Assembly (NCBI GenBank): GCA_025924775.1
Contig: JAICHS010000093.1
Coordinates: 1-8,160 of the forward strand
Origin: Rhodanobacteraceae bacterium
Lineage (GTDB): Bacteria > Pseudomonadota > Gammaproteobacteria > Xanthomonadales > Rhodanobacteraceae
Length of the DNA stretch: 8,160 nucleotides
Reading direction: 5' to 3'
Shown: piece by piece, positions 5,382 to 8,160 of the stretch
How positions within the stretch are numbered: the first letter of the stretch is position 1
How the letters are laid out: each line of letters begins with the position of its first letter
Notes under the pieces: model-generated
Database searches by the model: none
What the model was told of the DNA's origin: nothing
The model's input: only the letters and a program-made list of their open reading frames with translations
Program-made: the position numbers and the translations under genes

Positions 5382-6599
5382 ATGGATCGTCGCGTCGTCA
5401 TCACCGGGGCCGGCGCCATCTGCGCGCTGGGCCATGACGCGCGCCAGCTCTGGGCGGGGATGCGCGAGGGCACCAGCGCGATCGGGCCGCTGGTGGGTTT
5501 CGACGACCATGACATGCGGGTCAGGATCGCGGCGCAGGTGCGCGACTACGACCCTGCGCAGTACTTCGACCCCAAAAAGCTGCCGCTGCTGGACCGCGTT
5601 TCGCAGTTCGCGGTGATCGCCGCGCGCGAGGCCGTCGCGCAAGCCGGCCTGAGTTTCCGCGACACGCCCCTGGCCGACCGCTGCGCCTGCGTGATCGGCA
5701 CCGGCGTCGGCGGCGAGGTGGCGCACGACGATGCGTCCAAGCGCCTGTACCAGGAAGGCAACCCCCGCCTGCATCCGCTGACGGTGGTACGCATCATGCC
5801 GAGCGCGCCAACCTCGCAGGTGTCGATCGAGCTTGGCATCACCGGGCCGTCGTTTGGCGTCACCAGCGCGTGCGCCACCTCCAACCACGCGTTCGCGCAG
5901 GCACTGGCGCTGGTGCGCTCGGGCATGGCCGACGTTGCGGTGGCCGGCGGCACCGAGGCGTGCATCACCTTGGGCACCCTGCGCGCGTGGGAAGCCATGC
6001 GCGTCCTGGCCATCGACACCTGCCGGCCGTTCTCGCGGCAGCGCACCGGCCTGGTGCTGGGCGAAGGCGCCGGGATGCTGGTGCTGGAAGCTTTCGACCA
6101 CGCGCGCGCGCGCGGCGCGGACATCCTGGCCGAGTTCGCGGGCGCCGGCATGAGCGCCGATGCCGGCGACATCGTGATGCCCTCGGCCGCGGGCGCGGCG
6201 CGCGCCATCAGTGCCGCGCTACGCGACGCGCGGCTCAACCCCGAAGACATCGACTACATCAACGCCCACGGTACCGCCACGCCCGCCAACGACCCCACCG
6301 AAACCCGCGCGCTCCACACCGCGCTGGGTGAACGCGCGAAAACGGTCGCGATTTCATCGACCAAGTCCGTGCATGGCCACGCGCTCGGCGCCGCCGGCGC
6401 GCTGGAAGTCATCGCCGCGTTGGGTGCGCTGCGCGAGGGCGTGATCCCGCCCACCGCCAACTTCCTCGACCCCGATCCCGAATGCGACCTCGACTACGTG
6501 CCGAACACCGCACGCGAGGCCCCCGTGCGCGCGGTGCTGTCCAACGCCTTCGCGTTTGGCGGCCTCAACGCCGTGGTGGCGTTGAAGCGCGCGCCGTAG
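5382..6599 (+). CDS. Beta-ketoacyl-ACP synthase (FabF/KAS II-type)
   Basis: This 405-residue thiolase-fold condensing enzyme extends an acyl chain by decarboxylative Claisen condensation with malonyl-ACP. The full catalytic triad is present: Cys164 in TSACATSNHAFAQA (161-174), His296 in NAHGTATPANDPTE (294-307) and His333 in TKSVHGHALGAAGALE (327-342). The N-terminal VVITGAGAICALG and C-terminal SNAFAFGGLNAVVALKR are typical of FabF-type enzymes, as is the length. An intact Cys excludes a chain-length-factor-like inactive partner. The usual SM-T-GH near His333 reads SV-H-GH, a small departure from E. coli FabF. It follows the ACP by 12 bases without a clear ribosome binding site, so coupling is likely. 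No ketoreductase, dehydratase or acyltransferase gene is in the window, so chain processing must be done by enzymes encoded elsewhere or is not needed. Confidence 0.92.
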   Translation: MDRRVVITGAGAICALGHDARQLWAGMREGTSAIGPLVGFDDHDMRVRIAAQVRDYDPAQYFDPKKLPLLDRVSQFAVIAAREAVAQAGLSFRDTPLADRCACVIGTGVGGEVAHDDASKRLYQEGNPRLHPLTVVRIMPSAPTSQVSIELGITGPSFGVTSACATSNHAFAQALALVRSGMADVAVAGGTEACITLGTLRAWEAMRVLAIDTCRPFSRQRTGLVLGEGAGMLVLEAFDHARARGADILAEFAGAGMSADAGDIVMPSAAGAARAISAALRDARLNPEDIDYINAHGTATPANDPTETRALHTALGERAKTVAISSTKSVHGHALGAAGALEVIAALGALREGVIPPTANFLDPDPECDLDYVPNTAREAPVRAVLSNAFAFGGLNAVVALKRAP

Positions 6600-6611
6600 C
6601 GCGGCTGTCGT

Positions 6612-6657
6612 GACCGCTGCACAATCGCCGGCAAGGCCGGCTGCTACAGAAGCGGTC
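6612..6657. repeat. REP-like nested inverted repeat
   Basis: Starting 13 bases after the ketosynthase stop, an outer perfect 7-bp inverted repeat GACCGCT (6612-6618) / AGCGGTC (6651-6657) encloses an inner 6-bp stem GCCGGC (6627-6632) / GCCGGC (6636-6641) with loop AAG. The core (6625-6646, TCGCCGGCAAGGCCGGCTGC, then TA) resembles the TCGCCGGCAAGCCGGCTCCTAC type of REP sequence known from pseudomonads and relatives. It could protect the 3' end of the operon mRNA or attenuate transcription. Family membership is from memory of that consensus and needs a genome-wide count. Confidence 0.5.
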
Positions 6658-6750
6658 GTTGCCGCAGCACGCCTGCGCGCGACTCGCCCGACGGGAAACC
6701 CGCGAAAGCAAGACACCGATGTGGTGCACCCGCTGCCTGGACACTCGAAA

Positions 6751-6799
6751 TGGATTCGGCGTTCCGTTCGCAAAGAACGCGAACGGCCCCGGAATGACG
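6751..6799. repeat. Long imperfect hairpin between convergent genes
   Basis: An 8-bp perfect stem, CCGTTCGC (6764-6771) with GCGAACGG (6779-6786), has a 7-base loop, and outer arms ATTC (6754-6757) / GAAT (6792-6795) can extend it. The flanks TGGATTC and GGAATGACG resemble the ends of common dispersed intergenic hairpin repeats of the GGATTCCCGC...GCGGGAATGACG type, here diverged in the middle. Lying between convergent transcripts it may help stop both, but no T-run follows on either strand. No gene is supported elsewhere in 6600-6849. Confidence 0.4.
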
Positions 6800-6849
6800 A
6801 TGTTGATTGATTCAAGCGCGCGCGACGATGGCGAACAGAAGTGGGCGCC

Positions 6850-7896
6850 TCAAGCTGCGTGCCGCGCCGCTGGTGTTGCGGACGGGAACGCGCGATCCAG
6901 CCAATCTGGCACCGGCAGGCCCTTGCCGCGCAGGAATTCCGGGTTGAACAGCTTCTTGGCGTAGCGCGTGCCGGCGTCGGCCAGCACGGTGACGACGACG
7001 TGGCCGGGCCCAAGTTCGCGCGCCAACCGGATCGCGCCGGCGATGTTGACGCCGGACGAACCGCCCAGGCACAAGCCTTCCTCCGTCAGCAGTGCGTGCA
7101 ACAACGGCACCGATTCGGAATCGGGGATGCTGTAGGCGGTATCAATCTCGGCGTCCTTGAAATTGGCGGTGACGCGACTGGACCCGATGCCTTCGGTAAT
7201 CGAATTACCTTCGGCTTTGAGCTCGCCATGGTTGATGAAGTTTGCCAGTGCCGAGCCCGAAGGATCGGACAGCGCAATGCGCACGCCGGGCTTGCGCGCC
7301 TTCAGACCCTGCGCAACGCCTGCCAGCGTGCCGCCGGTGCCGGCCGAGCACACGAAGCCGTCCACCGCACCGCCGGTTTCGTCCCAGATTTCGACCGCCG
7401 TCGTGGCCGCGTGGTAGTCGCGGTTGGCGGTGTTGTCGAACTGGTTGGCGAACCACGCGCTGCCCGCGCGCTCGGCGTTCAAGGCGTCGACCAGGCGTTC
7501 GGAAACGTGCACGTAGTGGTTAGGGTCGGCAAACTTGGCCGGCGGCACCAGCCGCAGCTCCGCGCCCGTCAGGCGCAACGCATCGAGCTTCTCGGCGCTC
7601 TGGCTGTTGGGCGCGATGATGATGCTGCGATAACCGCGGCTGGACCCGACCAGCGCCAGCCCGATCCCGGTGTTGCCCGCGGTGCCTTCAACCAGCACCG
7701 TGTCCGGGTGCACCAGGCCACGTTGTTCCGCATCCAGCAGCAAGCCCAAGGCGGTCCGGTCCTTGATTGAACCGCCCGGATTCAGCCATTCGGCCTTGCC
7801 CAGGATCTCGCAGCCGGTCGCCGCGGACGCACGCCGCAGGCGAACCAGCGGCGTGTGTCCGACGGTGGCCGCGAAATCGGCACGCGCGTCGATCAT
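6850..7896 (-). CDS. cysK: Cysteine synthase-like PLP-dependent enzyme
   Basis: This 348-residue fold-type II PLP enzyme probably makes cysteine from O-acetylserine and sulfide in the cytosol. Lys45 in NPGGSIKDR (39-47) is the Schiff-base lysine. EGTAGNTGIGLA (70-81) is the substrate-binding loop, SAGTGGT (184-190) holds the PLP phosphate, and GGSSGVN (278-284) lies near the PLP ring nitrogen. Two features differ from E. coli CysK: the loop is TAGN rather than TSGN, preceded by EG rather than EP, and the protein is roughly 25-35 residues longer. The EGTAGNTG form occurs in a distinct subgroup that includes fungal-type enzymes, so the exact substrate is less certain. A cystathionine beta-synthase-like role is an alternative. 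Its ATG overlaps the upstream peroxiredoxin stop by 4 bases, with AAGG before it, indicating one transcript. Confidence 0.82.
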   Translation of the reverse strand: MIDARADFAATVGHTPLVRLRRASAATGCEILGKAEWLNPGGSIKDRTALGLLLDAEQRGLVHPDTVLVEGTAGNTGIGLALVGSSRGYRSIIIAPNSQSAEKLDALRLTGAELRLVPPAKFADPNHYVHVSERLVDALNAERAGSAWFANQFDNTANRDYHAATTAVEIWDETGGAVDGFVCSAGTGGTLAGVAQGLKARKPGVRIALSDPSGSALANFINHGELKAEGNSITEGIGSSRVTANFKDAEIDTAYSIPDSESVPLLHALLTEEGLCLGGSSGVNIAGAIRLARELGPGHVVVTVLADAGTRYAKKLFNPEFLRGKGLPVPDWLDRAFPSATPAARHAA

Positions 7897-8160
7897 GCAA
7901 CCTTGGTCCCGGCTGCGGTCGTCTTGACGAAGCGCAGGTACGGCTTGACCTTGCGCACCTTGCCGAACTTCTTGGCCACTTCCTCGTCCGACAATTTGGG
8001 CGAAGCCACCACTTCGTCACCCGGCTTCCAGTCGACCGGCGTCGACACCGGGGCCGCGTCGGTGGTTTGGAGCGCATCGATCGTGCGCAGGATTTCGTCG
8101 ATGTTGCGGCCGACCGACGGCGGATAGGTGAGGATGGTGCGCGCCTTGCGCTGCGGGTCG
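7893..8160 (-). CDS. 1-Cys peroxiredoxin (Prx6-type), C-terminal part
   Basis: The last 88 codons of a thiol peroxidase enter from the right edge. The fragment reads RTILTYPPSVGRNIDEILRT (7-26), then ALQTTD and STPVDWKPGDEVV (39-51), the characteristic C-terminal signature of Prx6/1-Cys peroxiredoxins of the AhpC/TSA superfamily, which reduce H2O2 and organic peroxides. The peroxidatic Cys domain is outside the window and cannot be checked. The tail KFGKVRKVKPYLRFVKTT (64-81) is also family-typical. The TGA overlaps the ATG of the cysteine synthase-like gene (ATGA), so the two are translationally coupled. The pairing joins peroxide removal to supply of cysteine, the source of cellular thiols, which is a reasonable but inferred rationale. 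Confidence 0.88.
   Translation of the reverse strand, partial: DPQRKARTILTYPPSVGRNIDEILRTIDALQTTDAAPVSTPVDWKPGDEVVASPKLSDEEVAKKFGKVRKVKPYLRFVKTTAAGTKVA

Noticed and set aside
4809..6101. 430-codon open frame on the minus strand opposite the ACP and ketosynthase
   Set aside because: His/Arg/Gly-rich shadow of two well-supported plus-strand genes, with no motif or ribosome binding site.
6610..6964. Short plus-strand frames in the convergent intergenic region
   Set aside because: They pass through the two hairpin repeats and into the end of the cysteine synthase gene, and have no ribosome binding site or recognisable sequence.
6841..7770. 309-codon plus-strand frame opposite the cysteine synthase gene
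   Set aside because: Shadow of the minus-strand PLP enzyme, whose catalytic motifs are intact; the plus-strand translation shows no family features.

Overview
The window is uniformly GC-rich and densely packed. The protein types (a FolM-like pteridine reductase beside a MidA-like methyltransferase, an EcsC-family protein, a 1-Cys peroxiredoxin with a cysteine synthase) suggest a gammaproteobacterium of the Xanthomonadaceae/Rhodanobacteraceae type. That placement is inferred from gene content and style; no rRNA or marker gene is present. I saw no insertion sequence, CRISPR array, tRNA, rRNA or phage gene, and no stretch of deviant base composition.

Layout. (1) 1-108, minus: the first 36 codons of a Tat-exported protein running off the left edge. 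(2) 388-1888, minus: folM-like pteridine reductase, then an EcsC-family gene downstream of it. (3) 1952-3145, plus: a MidA/NDUFAF7-type SAM-dependent methyltransferase, divergent from folM across 63 bases and probably starting at TTG. (4) 3279-6599, plus: a tight five-gene run of a half-size DMT/SMR-like membrane protein, an Est30-like alpha/beta hydrolase, a second half-size DMT protein, an acyl carrier protein (ACP) and a FabF-type ketosynthase. (5) 6600-6849: a convergent intergenic region with a REP-like nested hairpin and a second long hairpin. (6) 6850-8160, minus: a 1-Cys peroxiredoxin (5' end off the window) overlapping by 4 bases a cysteine synthase-like PLP enzyme.

The most interesting part is region 4. 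It pairs a dedicated ACP (with Ala in place of Asp before the phosphopantetheine serine, and a Pro/Ala-rich tail) with its own condensing enzyme, a hydrolase that could act on an acyl product, and two asymmetric four-helix transporter halves. This reads as a small specialised acyl-chain or lipid-modifying system with its own flippase or exporter. The individual families are well known; the combined function is inference and I cannot name the product. A possible 32-codon Arg-rich leader ORF with a good Shine-Dalgarno sequence ends in an ATGA overlap with the first gene of this run, which has no ribosome binding site of its own.

The remaining genes are housekeeping: pterin/folate reduction, a respiratory-complex-type methyltransferase family, and thiol/peroxide metabolism.
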